Shown here: in pieces, positions 10,511 to 17,603 of the stretch | Layout: each line of letters starts with the position of its first letter | How positions within the stretch are numbered: the stretch's first letter is position 1 | The notes under the pieces: model-generated | What the model saw: the letters and a program-made list of their open reading frames with translations, nothing else | Database searches by the model: none | What the model was told of the DNA's origin: nothing | Source of the DNA: Thermomicrobiaceae bacterium | Lineage (GTDB): Bacteria; Chloroflexota; Chloroflexia; Thermomicrobiales; Thermomicrobiaceae | DNA length: 18,763 nucleotides | Reading direction: 5' to 3' | NCBI GenBank assembly: GCA_007122555.1 | Contig: SKTL01000089.1 | Span: forward strand, 1 to 18,763 | Made by a program: the position numbers and the translations under genes

Positions 10511-10637
10511 GAGCTCCTCTGGCCTAGGCGTGATCCGCAGTGCGCGAAACTTCGCGAAACCCGCGGGAGTTTCAGTCGCCACGTTTGGATTTGGACAGCA
10601 TCAAAGTAGCACTGTGGAGTACATTCGAATTGGATAA
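10509..10637 (+). CDS. Possible 42-residue small upstream open reading frame
   Basis: ATG at 10509 opens a frame that ends with TAA five bases before the ATG of the HAD-ATPase gene. GGGAG sits immediately before it, though too close for an ideal ribosome site. The product (MSSSGLGVIRSARNFAKPAG at its start) has no recognisable domain. Its tight spacing could provide translational coupling to the next gene, which itself lacks a good ribosome-binding site. It overlaps the possible -10 box at 10505-10510, so the two calls exclude each other unless a promoter farther upstream is used. Confidence 0.2.
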   Translation: MSSSGLGVIRSARNFAKPAGVSVATFGFGQHQSSTVEYIRIG

Positions 10638-10642
10638 TCACA

Positions 10643-12358
10643 ATGCGGTACACGACACTCGCCTGCGACTTTGACGGCACGATTGCAGTAAACGGGCAAG
10701 TGAATGATGACGTCCTCGCCGCGCTTGGTCGCGTTCGAGATTCAGGACGCAACCTCGTTCTGGTTACCGGGCGCATACTTGACGAGTTGATAGCGATCCT
10801 CCCGGACATCGATCTTTTCAATCGAGTAATTGCCGAGGACGGCGGCGTGGTCTACAACCCAGAGTCGGGAGAGGTGCGCTTGCTCGCAGACCCGCCTCCG
10901 GAAAGGCTAATCCGGGATCTGAAAGAACGCGATGTTACGCCATTGTCATCCGGCCAGGTTATCCTCGCGACCTGGCATCCCAATGAGATTGCCGCACTTG
11001 ATGCAATACATGCCAGCGGATTCGAACACCAGATCATATTCAACAGAGGTGCGGTGATGATCGTGCCGCCCGGTGTCAATAAGGCGACTGGACTCCGGGC
11101 GGCGCTTCGCGAGCAAGGCTACTCGCCAAGAAGCACCGTTGGTGTTGGCGACGCCGAAAACGATCACGCCTTTCTCCGCGAATGCGAATTCTCCGTGGCG
11201 GTGAATGATGCAGTACCGATAATCAGAAGTCAGGTCGACTGGGTAACACAGGCTGGAGCTGGAGACGGTGTTATCGAGCTGATCGGCCAGTTGCTGAATG
11301 ATGACCTCAGATCTCGCGAGGCCGGTCAGCGGCATTCCGGTGTCCGGCTCGGACAGACATTATCCGGAGAAGCAATACACCTCGCCCCGAGGCGGGAGAA
11401 CATCCTGGTGAGCGGGCCATCGGCCTCTGGCAAGTCTCGAGCAACGCTGGGGGTGATTGAGAGGGCCACCAGGCTTGGCTATCAAGTCTGCGTTATCGAT
11501 CCGGAAGGTGATTACTGGGGGCTTTCAACACTTGCTGCTGTCGGCGACGAGCATACGGCGCCCAACGTTGGAGAGGTCCTCCAGCTTCTGCGTGAGCCGG
11601 AGCTAAACCTTCGTGTAAATCTCATCGCCCTTCCGTTCGCGTCGCGTCCGTCGTTTCTGGCAGATCTGTACGGGCGCTTGCACCACTTCCGCTCGAGGAC
11701 TGGTCGGCCTCACTGGCTAATGATCGATGAAGCACACCATATGCTTCCAGGCGCGGTCGATCAGAATTCGCACGCGGTTGTCCTGATGCCCAGTACGGGA
11801 CTGGTAATGGTTACTGTTCACCCTTCATTCGTGGCTCGACCGGTACTTGACCAGATTGGCGCCATCATCGCGATCGGGCCGGCTCCCGAGGAGACTATTG
11901 CTGGTTTCTGCCATGCAACCGGTCGAAAGACGCCAGCGATCGGTGAAACTCGTTCCGTACGCGATGACGCCCTCTGGTGGCAGGTAGACCGGGGTGCACA
12001 ACCATTGTGGCTATGCCTGGATTCGTCTGAGACACAGCATATTCGGCACAAGCGGAAGTATGCAATCGGCGATGTTGGCATTGTTCGAAGCTTCTACTTC
12101 CGCGGCCCTGAGAGTAAAACAAACATTCGCGCGGAGAACGTGCTCAGTTTCGCAAGCAAGGCGGGCATCGTGGACGACGAGACATGGACGTTCCACCTGT
12201 ATCGGGGGGACTACTCACGGTGGGTTGGTGAGGTGATCAATGATCGTGTATGTGCAAGAGCAATTGAGCGAGTAGAGGCTTCGCGCAACCTCATCCCAGC
12301 GGAAAGCCGTAAGCGGGTCATCAATGTCCTTCTCGATCGTTACACGCTGCCGGGATAG
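10643..12358 (+). CDS. Fusion of HAD-family (Cof-type) phosphatase and P-loop ATPase
   Basis: A 571-residue protein with three parts. Residues 1-220 form a HAD-IIB phosphatase: motif I DFDGT (9-13, nucleophile Asp9), motif II Thr42 (VTGR), Lys147 (GVNKATG) and motif IV GVGDAENDHAFL (Asp170, Asp174), all present. Residues about 232-440 form a P-loop ATPase resembling HerA/DUF87-type proteins: Walker A GPSASGKS (258-265) and Walker B WLMIDEAHHM (358-367). The tail (about 480-571) has SFYFRGPESKTNIRAENV and TFHLYRGDYSRWVGEVINDR, which resembles the DUF5752 domain. Substrate is unknown; sugar-phosphate phosphatases are the closest HAD relatives. The domains are in one uninterrupted frame. The ATG at 10643 has only a weak GGA upstream. 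Confidence 0.85.
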   Translation: MRYTTLACDFDGTIAVNGQVNDDVLAALGRVRDSGRNLVLVTGRILDELIAILPDIDLFNRVIAEDGGVVYNPESGEVRLLADPPPERLIRDLKERDVTPLSSGQVILATWHPNEIAALDAIHASGFEHQIIFNRGAVMIVPPGVNKATGLRAALREQGYSPRSTVGVGDAENDHAFLRECEFSVAVNDAVPIIRSQVDWVTQAGAGDGVIELIGQLLNDDLRSREAGQRHSGVRLGQTLSGEAIHLAPRRENILVSGPSASGKSRATLGVIERATRLGYQVCVIDPEGDYWGLSTLAAVGDEHTAPNVGEVLQLLREPELNLRVNLIALPFASRPSFLADLYGRLHHFRSRTGRPHWLMIDEAHHMLPGAVDQNSHAVVLMPSTGLVMVTVHPSFVARPVLDQIGAIIAIGPAPEETIAGFCHATGRKTPAIGETRSVRDDALWWQVDRGAQPLWLCLDSSETQHIRHKRKYAIGDVGIVRSFYFRGPESKTNIRAENVLSFASKAGIVDDETWTFHLYRGDYSRWVGEVINDRVCARAIERVEASRNLIPAESRKRVINVLLDRYTLPG

Positions 12359-12457
12359 TGCTGACCACAACCTGAATGCCGAGTAGCGCGCCGCGATCAG
12401 CTTGACGCGGGTCGCGATGCGTCAGTGAGGTTGGCGCGGGAACGTCATTGCACTCCG

Positions 12458-12480
12458 TTGCCCGGTTCTTCTTCGGGCAA
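12458..12480. terminator. Hairpin between convergent HAD-ATPase and Hsp20 genes
   Basis: TTGCCCG (12458-12464) pairs with CGGGCAA (12474-12480) around a nine-base loop. It lies 99 bases past the HAD-ATPase stop and directly abuts the end of the minus-strand Hsp20 frame. It could serve both converging genes. There is no T-run on either side, so efficiency is doubtful. Confidence 0.35.
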
Positions 12481-12481
12481 G

Positions 12482-12869
12482 TTATGAGGACTTGACCGTG
12501 GTACGTTTACCCATTGAAGACCCTGATTTCGGCAGGCGCAGCTCAAGAACGCCGACCCGCATTATTGACTCCGCCTGGTCGAGCTTCACCGGGGTTTGGT
12601 AGCTTGAAAGACCGATACATCTTCCAGAACCGACGCTCGTGGACGCGCCATGTTCCTTTCGCTTCATCGCGTGTCTCATTAGTATTACCGCCAATCGTGA
12701 GGACGTCTCGATTAACCTGCGCCTCGACATCTTCCGGTTTGAGGCCGGGCATCGACGCTCGCACGACTACGTCGTCCTCGGTCTCCTGCACATCAACCGG
12801 CGAAACCGGCGCGCCGCTCGTTCCCAATCCCCCGGTCAGGCTGGTATCTGTGACGATTCGGTTTGTCGT
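12482..12869 (-). pseudogene. Frameshifted small heat-shock protein (Hsp20/alpha-crystallin)
   Basis: Two overlapping minus-strand frames together give an alpha-crystallin domain. The upstream frame reads VSPVDVQETEDDVVV, MPGLKPEDVEAQVNRDVLTI, then RVHERRF and RSFKLP, the usual Hsp20 order. The match then jumps to the next frame: TPVKLDQAESIMRVGVLELR then LPKS, including the GVLxLxLPK signature. One surplus base near 12595-12597 (an AAA run on the minus strand, where CCA-ACC-CCG-GTG is expected) explains the break. The usual N-terminal arm is also missing: the first frame is closed by TGA at 12872-12870 and offers only a TTG start at 12827 with a poorly spaced ribosome site. The gene is probably non-functional, unless this is a sequencing error or programmed slippage. 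Confidence 0.8.
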
Positions 12870-13228
12870 TCACCGGGCAATTGAGCAGCAGACCGCCGCT
12901 TACCCCAGTGCAATGGACTGATCATCTCAACCAGTCGCGGCGTTCGTTCAGTGCGTAGAGTGATCCCGATTTGAACGGCATCCTGTCTGGCGCTACGTCG
13001 TACACTTGGAACGAATGTTGTTGGGGTCAACAAAGGGAGAATGGGATGAGCTCCGCTGCGGCCGAGCAGCCCGAGCAGCGATGACATCTGTCCTTGCTTG
13101 TTCCCGGGCTGGTCATCGTCTCCCCGCCGAGACCCGGGGTGTAATGTGCGTCCTGGGAAGTTCTGCCACGGCGCTTCGGCGCGAGAGTGAATCCGTCGCG
13201 GTGCGGATACAGCGATAGGGGCATCGTC
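12870..13228. other. Intergenic region upstream of the phosphoribosyltransferase
   Basis: About 360 bases without a convincing gene. A minus-strand frame through this stretch is antisense to the phosphoribosyltransferase gene and shows no domain of its own; its last part (LRTERTPRLVEMISPLHWGK) might be the lost N-terminal arm of Hsp20, which I cannot confirm. On the plus strand a short dyad at 13018-13033 is followed by AAAGGGAG and a 12-codon frame at 13045-13083 that is too short to call. Confidence 0.45.
13018..13033. promoter_or_regulatory. Short dyad TTGTTG-GGGT-CAACAA, candidate operator
   Basis: Perfect six-base arms around a four-base spacer, about 195 bases upstream of the phosphoribosyltransferase start. 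It is not the CIRCE heat-shock element. A dyad this short may occur by chance. Confidence 0.25.
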
Positions 13229-13900
13229 ATGTCTATCTTTGCTAATCGGGAAGATGCCGGCAAGCTTCTGGGCGAACATCTGCAAACGCTGGAGCTTCGA
13301 AGGCCGCTGGTGCTTGGAATTCCGCGCGGCGGGATTCCGATCGCGGTCGCTGTCGGACGCGAAATCCCGGAAGCTGAGGTCGGTGTCGTCGTAGCGCGTA
13401 AGCTCGGCGCCCCTGGCCAACCCGAGCTTGCGATTGGAGCGGTTACCGCGAACGGGGCATATTTTGTGGATGAACCGCTCGCCCGCTCCACGGGAGCCAA
13501 CGCTAACTATGTGCATGATGAACTGAGGCGCCAACAAGCCGAAGCGCGACGTCGTGAAGAACAGTTTGATGGACATCGCCGCCCAGATGTCGCGGGCAGA
13601 GATGTGATCATCGTCGATGATGGGGTTGCCACCGGAGCGACCGCGATCGCGGCCATACGTGCGATTAAAGCTGCCGGCGCCAGGTGCGTCTGTTTCGCGA
13701 TTCCGGTTGGCCCTCCCAGTACCATTCGTCAACTGACTCCGGAAGCGGATAAGATCATCTGCCTGCATCAACCAGGTTATTTCCGGTCGGTCGGGCAGTT
13801 CTACCGGGATTTCCGTGCAGTACCTGACGATGAGGCCATCCGCTTGTTGGCCAGCTTCCGTCCACCGATGGGAACCGCATTGGACGAGCGCGAGAGCTGA
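13229..13900 (+). CDS. Type I phosphoribosyltransferase family protein
   Basis: A 223-residue protein of the PRTase fold. The PRPP-binding loop DVIIVDDGVATGAT (125-138) is canonical, with the two acidic residues and the TGAT turn. An N-terminal VLGIPRGGIPIAVAV (28-42) and VVARKLGAPGQPELAIGAV (53-71) match the subgroup often annotated only as 'phosphoribosyltransferase', found in stress-gene islands and sometimes fused to hydrolases. The accepted base is unknown. ATG at 13229 is chosen over a start 14 codons upstream because GGGG precedes it at suitable spacing and homology begins at MSIFANREDAG. It is followed after 50 bases by the PRPP synthase gene on the same strand, which would supply its PRPP substrate. 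Confidence 0.88.
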   Translation: MSIFANREDAGKLLGEHLQTLELRRPLVLGIPRGGIPIAVAVGREIPEAEVGVVVARKLGAPGQPELAIGAVTANGAYFVDEPLARSTGANANYVHDELRRQQAEARRREEQFDGHRRPDVAGRDVIIVDDGVATGATAIAAIRAIKAAGARCVCFAIPVGPPSTIRQLTPEADKIICLHQPGYFRSVGQFYRDFRAVPDDEAIRLLASFRPPMGTALDERES

Positions 13901-13950
13901 GAAGATGAACTGTCGCCGATCATGATCGTTCGAGCTGAATCGGGGAAACA

Positions 13951-14946
13951 GTGCAGGTGAATGATTCTGCGCCACTGGTGTTTGCGCTCAATGCGAGCCG
14001 GGACTTCGGCCAGGCAGTCGCGCGACAGCTTGGGCTGAAACTCGCCGCCCATGAGGAGCGTGAGTTCGAGGATGGCGAACACAAGGTGCGTCCACTGGTT
14101 AATGCCCGCAATCGAGAAGTCTTCGTGATTCACTCCCTTTACGCTGATCCGGAACAAACCGTGAACGACAAGCTGTGCCGGCTGCTCTTCTTTATCGCTG
14201 CGCTCCGGGATGCATCGGCATCGCGCATCACGGCGGTCATTCCGTACCTCGCCTACGCCCGAAAGGACAAGAAGTCGCAAACGCGCGATCCGGTAACCAC
14301 CCGGTACGTGGCTCAACTGATCGAGACGGCGGGTGCTGACCGAGTCGTGACGCTCGAGACACACAATCTCGCGGCCTTCCAGAATGCGTTTCGCATCCCC
14401 ACTGATCATCTGGACAGCCGCCTCCTGTTTGCGGATCACTTCGCGGAGATGCTGAAGGATCGTTCAAAGGTAACTGTCGTCTCTCCGGACCTTGGCGGGA
14501 CCAAGCGAGCCGACGCCTTTCGAGAGACACTGCAGCATCGATTGCAACGTGAGGTGTTCTCCGGATTCATGGAGAAAACCCGCGCCCTCGGAGTGATGAC
14601 GGCCGGGCGGATTGTCGGGGATCTCGCCGGAAGCACTTCTATTATCCTGGATGACCTGATCAGCACCGGTGGTACCATCGCCAAGGCAGCCCGCGCCTGT
14701 AAAGATTCGGGAGCGCTTGCGGTCTATGTCGCGGCAACACACGGTGTGTTTGTCGGTAAGGCAGGAGACGTCCTTGCAAGTGACGACATCGAACGCATCG
14801 TGGTCAGCAACACGATCCCGCCGTTCAGATTGCCCGCTGACCTTGTTGCCGAAAAGGTAACGCTATTGCCGGCGGAGAACCTTATTGCCGAAGCGGTCCG
14901 CCGCATATCCTCGGGCGAGTCGATTGTTGAACTGCTGGAACCGTGA
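13951..14946 (+). CDS. prs: Divergent ribose-phosphate pyrophosphokinase (PRPP synthase)
   Basis: Expected to make PRPP from ribose 5-phosphate and ATP. The 331-residue length is normal. Visible motifs: the flexible loop YARKDKKSQTRDP (102-114), the pyrophosphate region SPDLGGTKRADAF (178-190) and the PRPP loop IILDDLISTGGT (231-242). It is clearly divergent from housekeeping PRPP synthases: their TMDLHA is TLETHN here (134-139), and the SPDxGGxxRA region has a lysine before the arginine. It may therefore be an accessory paralogue rather than the main enzyme. GTG at 13951 has GGGG five bases away; GTG at 13957 is an alternative. It forms a probable operon with the phosphoribosyltransferase gene and ends two bases from the convergent kinase-like gene. 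Confidence 0.88.
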   Translation: MQVNDSAPLVFALNASRDFGQAVARQLGLKLAAHEEREFEDGEHKVRPLVNARNREVFVIHSLYADPEQTVNDKLCRLLFFIAALRDASASRITAVIPYLAYARKDKKSQTRDPVTTRYVAQLIETAGADRVVTLETHNLAAFQNAFRIPTDHLDSRLLFADHFAEMLKDRSKVTVVSPDLGGTKRADAFRETLQHRLQREVFSGFMEKTRALGVMTAGRIVGDLAGSTSIILDDLISTGGTIAKAARACKDSGALAVYVAATHGVFVGKAGDVLASDDIERIVVSNTIPPFRLPADLVAEKVTLLPAENLIAEAVRRISSGESIVELLEP

Positions 14947-14948
14947 GT

Positions 14949-16001
14949 TCAGCTGCCGGAGCCTCTCGCATTCTCGTCGACCATGCCGGAGAGATTCTCC
15001 TCCGCGAGTCGAAGGAGAGACTCGATACGCTCTGTCCACTTCCCCCAGCGTTCGGGGTCGAGTTCCGCCGTCCGCCAGGCTGCCAGTCTGGCCCACATGC
15101 ATGCACGGTACACCTTGTAGAAACTCACCAGGGAGTGTGTTACCAGATCTGCGGTGATCGCTGCGTACTCCGAGGTCAGGATCCGCCCGATTGATGCATC
15201 ACCGAGTCGCTCACACTCAAGTGACAGAAACGCTAACTCATCGACCGGGTCGACGACACGAAGCCGGGCGTCGAACTCCAGGCAGTCAAACATGACTGGG
15301 TCAGGAAGGAGACATACGTGCTCGGCGCGGAGATCACCATGACCATCGACAATGCGTCCCGTATTCACGCGATCGGCGAGAAGTTCACCGCGGTCCTCGA
15401 GAAATCGCTCGAGATGATCACGAATCCGGCTGACGCGCGTTACATCGAGTCCAAGTCTTGGTGATTCAAGCGCAGCGAAGCTTGTCTGCAATTCGTCTGT
15501 CAGATGATCGGTGTACTCGGCAGGATTCGTCAAAACGCTCGGGCTATCGCGATAGAAGCGCGCCAGCTTTGCGGCAAGCCTGCGAACCTCGTATTCCTGA
15601 ACGTTCCCGTCTGCGATAAGGCGGGAGAGCATCCGATCCGCTGGCAGCCGCTTCATTTTGACGACGCAGTCCACCAGTTCACCAATCCCGCCCAGCGTCA
15701 ATTGGCCCTGTTCACCTTGTCGGATCTGCTCTACGCCGATGTAGACGTCCCCGGCGAGACGGCGATTAAGCGCCACTTCGATCTCGCAATTGGAACAACG
15801 AGCCTCCAGAGACCGGAAGTCGACTGAGTTATGCTGGATCGGTTTCTTTAGCTTGTAGGCGTGATGGTCAGCGAGGAAGACCCAGGACTTGTGCGTTTCG
15901 ATGACGCTGACGTCTGAGGTCCGCTCTGGATAAGAATCCGGATCACGAAGAAGCGCGATCTTCTGGTCGATCCCGATCCATTCTTCCCGAGCGTGGTTCA
16001 C
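14949..16001 (-). CDS. Aminoglycoside phosphotransferase-like kinase (COG2187 type)
   Basis: A 350-residue protein with the eukaryotic-kinase-like fold of the APH family. The N-lobe has VFLADHHAYKLKKP (41-54), with a candidate nucleotide-binding lysine. The Brenner motif is GRIVDGHGDLRAEHVCLL (215-232), with the catalytic Asp in HGDL (221-224). FDCLEFDARLRVVDPVDELA (238-257) provides the metal-binding acidic residues. This arrangement matches COG2187, whose members often carry a C-terminal AAA/Zeta-toxin-like ATPase; that half is absent here. The substrate is unknown and antibiotic resistance should not be assumed. The start is GTG (16001-15999) with GGGGG six bases upstream. The stop is two bases from that of the PRPP synthase gene on the opposite strand. 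Confidence 0.88.
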   Translation of the reverse strand: MNHAREEWIGIDQKIALLRDPDSYPERTSDVSVIETHKSWVFLADHHAYKLKKPIQHNSVDFRSLEARCSNCEIEVALNRRLAGDVYIGVEQIRQGEQGQLTLGGIGELVDCVVKMKRLPADRMLSRLIADGNVQEYEVRRLAAKLARFYRDSPSVLTNPAEYTDHLTDELQTSFAALESPRLGLDVTRVSRIRDHLERFLEDRGELLADRVNTGRIVDGHGDLRAEHVCLLPDPVMFDCLEFDARLRVVDPVDELAFLSLECERLGDASIGRILTSEYAAITADLVTHSLVSFYKVYRACMWARLAAWRTAELDPERWGKWTERIESLLRLAEENLSGMVDENARGSGS

Positions 16002-16345
16002 GCTGTACCCCCGTTCAATGCACTGGGAACTGATCGTATCTGCGCGTGCGCCTGACCGTCAGCATAACGCGTATCGCGCCACGTGCGGGTCGATACGGAA
16101 CCAGCGGGATCCATTTTCCCGTTGTTGAGTTCATCCAACAAACAATGACGAGGCCCCGATGGTTCTCGGTTTCGCCCTGTACCCATCGCTCAAGGCTCCG
16201 ATTCGTTCCTCGAAGCGCTATACCTACATCCATCTCGCAACTGCTACGGAACTGACACATTTGGGGGTACATCCTGAATCCGTTTATCACGCGATAGCGC
16301 TATCGTTGAATCAACACTGTTTGTATCTAGAACAGGGGAGCAACA
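16002..16345. other. Divergent region between the kinase-like and sigma-like genes
   Basis: 344 bases containing the promoters of two divergent genes. It holds a perfect 14-bp palindrome (16292-16305) close to the sigma-like gene and a doubtful 66-residue frame at 16159-16359. A TTGAAT/TAGAAC pair at 16306-16333 resembles a promoter, but its start point would fall inside the ribosome-binding site, so I do not call it. Confidence 0.45.
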
Positions 16346-16359
16346 ATGAGCATGCATGA
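16159..16359 (+). CDS. Doubtful 66-residue open reading frame overlapping the sigma-like gene start
   Basis: ATG at 16159 with GAGG five bases upstream; the frame ends at TGA 16359, overlapping the first 14 bases of the sigma-like gene. The product (MVLGFALYPSLKAPIRSSKR at its start) has no recognisable domain or signal. The overlap could couple its translation to the sigma-like gene, but it may equally be a chance frame in the divergent promoter region. Confidence 0.15.
   Translation: MVLGFALYPSLKAPIRSSKRYTYIHLATATELTHLGVHPESVYHAIALSLNQHCLYLEQGSNNEHA
16292..16305. promoter_or_regulatory. Perfect palindrome CGATAGCGCTATCG, candidate operator
   Basis: A 14-bp perfect palindrome 40 bases upstream of the sigma-like gene's ATG. 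The position is right for a repressor or autoregulatory site of the sigma/RaiA-like/RtcB operon. No known consensus was recognised. Confidence 0.4.
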
Positions 16360-17095
16360 CCCGGCAACCCACGTCAGGGTAAAACAGCAAGCGTCCTACC
16401 GTTACGAAGCTGCTCGTCGAGAACTCGCCGGAAAGCTTGAACAGCGCTTAGACACAGACACCAGACTCGCCACTCGAGAACTTGACCGGCTTGTCGAGCG
16501 ACGTCGCGCAATGGACCGGGCATCCCACATGCTCGTTCCGCTTTCTCGCTTCATCGATCGTGAAATTCGCCAGTTTGCTAACCAGGGCGCGATCGAAGAG
16601 GGGCTGGTTGAAACCGAGGATGTGCTGATGTCCGCAATTATCAGCGTCCAAGAAGATTTGCCTGCACATATAGATGCAAGAGGCGTCTTCCCCTTTCTCC
16701 GGCGCATCAGCCAGAAACACATCCGGCAGGCGGTGAGGGCAGAGACCGAACGGGCCGCGACGGAACGCTCGCTCGATGCGCCCATTCGCCTGGCCGGATC
16801 GGACTGGCCCGACCGCGTTCTGCTGCTGCGCGAGGTGCTTGCGGACCAGAGCGCCGTCCTGCCGGAAGATGTGATTGAACAGGAGGACACCTGGGCTTTG
16901 CTTGAAAGCGCCCTGAATAGCCTGCCAGAACGCTGGAGGGAAGTCTTTCTCCTCCGCGCGGTCGACGCGTGGGATGATGACGAAATCGCGAATGCTGAAG
17001 GCATCGACGTAGCGGACGTTGAACTGATCAATCTGGCTGCGCGCGCGTACCTCAGGGAATGCCTGCGAGACAGCGAACTGCTCGAGAGCGAGTAA
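16346..17095 (+). CDS. Atypical sigma-70-like (ECF-type) factor
   Basis: A 249-residue protein with the layout of a small sigma factor. Residues about 65-135 resemble region 2 (VETEDVLMSAIISVQEDL, then FPFLRRISQKHIRQAVRAET and SLDAPI). Residues 186-240 fit region 4: LESALNSLPERWREVFLLRA, then DDDEIANAEGIDVADVELIN and RAYLRECL, a helix-turn-helix. The first 60 residues are charged and helical, an extension beyond usual ECF factors. The region 2 match is weak, so it might instead be a sigma-derived DNA-binding regulator. ATG at 16346 has AGGGGAG six bases upstream. A RaiA-like gene follows after 71 bases and rtcB after that, so it may control this operon. No anti-sigma gene is adjacent in the window. 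Confidence 0.72.
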   Translation: MSMHDPATHVRVKQQASYRYEAARRELAGKLEQRLDTDTRLATRELDRLVERRRAMDRASHMLVPLSRFIDREIRQFANQGAIEEGLVETEDVLMSAIISVQEDLPAHIDARGVFPFLRRISQKHIRQAVRAETERAATERSLDAPIRLAGSDWPDRVLLLREVLADQSAVLPEDVIEQEDTWALLESALNSLPERWREVFLLRAVDAWDDDEIANAEGIDVADVELINLAARAYLRECLRDSELLESE

Positions 17096-17166
17096 TTCGT
17101 TCGAGGCCGAACTCGCCGGCTCCGCCTCTGTGTGTTCGCCACTGTCATCTGAATGCTTGGAGAATC

Positions 17167-17562
17167 ATGATGCGCTACCGATATCACGATCACGGCAACA
17201 TCCGCAGACCACTTGTAGAGGTCGTCGAGGAAAAAGCGAAGTTACTTGAAAAACGACTACAAGACATCGAGGACGAACTGAAATCTCTGGACATCACCGC
17301 AGAGCACCACCTGCGCAGCGATTCGTACACGACCAAGTTGCGCCTGAAAGTGCTCAACCAACAGCTCGTGGCCAGCAACCACGGCAAGGAACTTCCCGAA
17401 TCCGCGCGCGGCGCGTTTGATGATCTGTTCGATCAACTCGAGGTGTTCCTGGCGAAACTCCGCCGGGAGCCGGAGATTCGGGACGAGCGCCGCAAACCCG
17501 CCTGGCTGCCCGAGCCTTCTCTCCCTGTTGACTGGAAGAACTGGAAAGAACCAGAAGAGTAA
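17167..17562 (+). CDS. Ribosome hibernation factor-like protein (S30AE / RaiA-HPF family)
   Basis: A 131-residue charged protein. The order is a short beta strand (RYRYHDHG), a long helix (VEVVEEKAKLLEKRLQDIED, 18-37), a strand pair around SYTTKLRLKVLNQQLVAS (53-70) and a second helix AFDDLFDQLEVFLAKLRREP (83-102). This helix and strand order, with the FDxLxxQLxxxxxKLR ending, matches divergent S30AE-type proteins that bind the small ribosomal subunit and silence ribosomes. The C-terminal tail (PAWLPEPSLPVDWKNW) is extra. The assignment is by fold pattern, not by a catalytic signature. Start ATG 17167 (or 17170) has GGAG upstream; a start 36 codons earlier overlaps the sigma-like gene and is rejected. 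rtcB follows after 41 bases. Confidence 0.68.
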   Translation: MMRYRYHDHGNIRRPLVEVVEEKAKLLEKRLQDIEDELKSLDITAEHHLRSDSYTTKLRLKVLNQQLVASNHGKELPESARGAFDDLFDQLEVFLAKLRREPEIRDERRKPAWLPEPSLPVDWKNWKEPEE

Positions 17563-17603
17563 CGTGGGGGACGCCTCTCGATAACGCTACTGGAGACCCG
17601 GCC

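Larger units (their letters stand above)
10119..10642. other. Divergent intergenic region between ppsA and the HAD-ATPase gene
   Basis: 524 bases that must carry the promoters of two divergent genes. It contains a 24-bp palindrome (10274-10297), a repeated GGCGCGCTA at 10251-10259 and 10293-10301, a small GTTGC/GCAAC hairpin at 10435-10449, CCCCGTTCGGGG at 10469-10480, a promoter-like pair at 10481-10510 and a small open frame at 10509-10637. No clear ppsA promoter was found. Confidence 0.5.

Noticed and set aside
12836..13975. Long minus-strand open frame of 379 codons
   Set aside because: It is mostly antisense to the phosphoribosyltransferase gene, which has a clear PRPP-binding motif; the minus frame shows no domain.
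13801..14439. 212-codon minus-strand frame opposite the PRPP synthase gene
   Set aside because: It is antisense to conserved PRPP synthase motifs and has no recognisable domain.
16306..16333. TTGAAT-16-TAGAAC promoter-like pair before the sigma-like gene
   Set aside because: The expected start point (about 16340) would remove the AGGGGAG ribosome site that clearly serves this gene.
16402..17193. 263-codon minus-strand frame opposite the sigma-like gene
   Set aside because: The composition is serine/arginine-rich, typical of an antisense shadow, and the plus-strand frame has a recognisable sigma region 4 and a good ribosome site.
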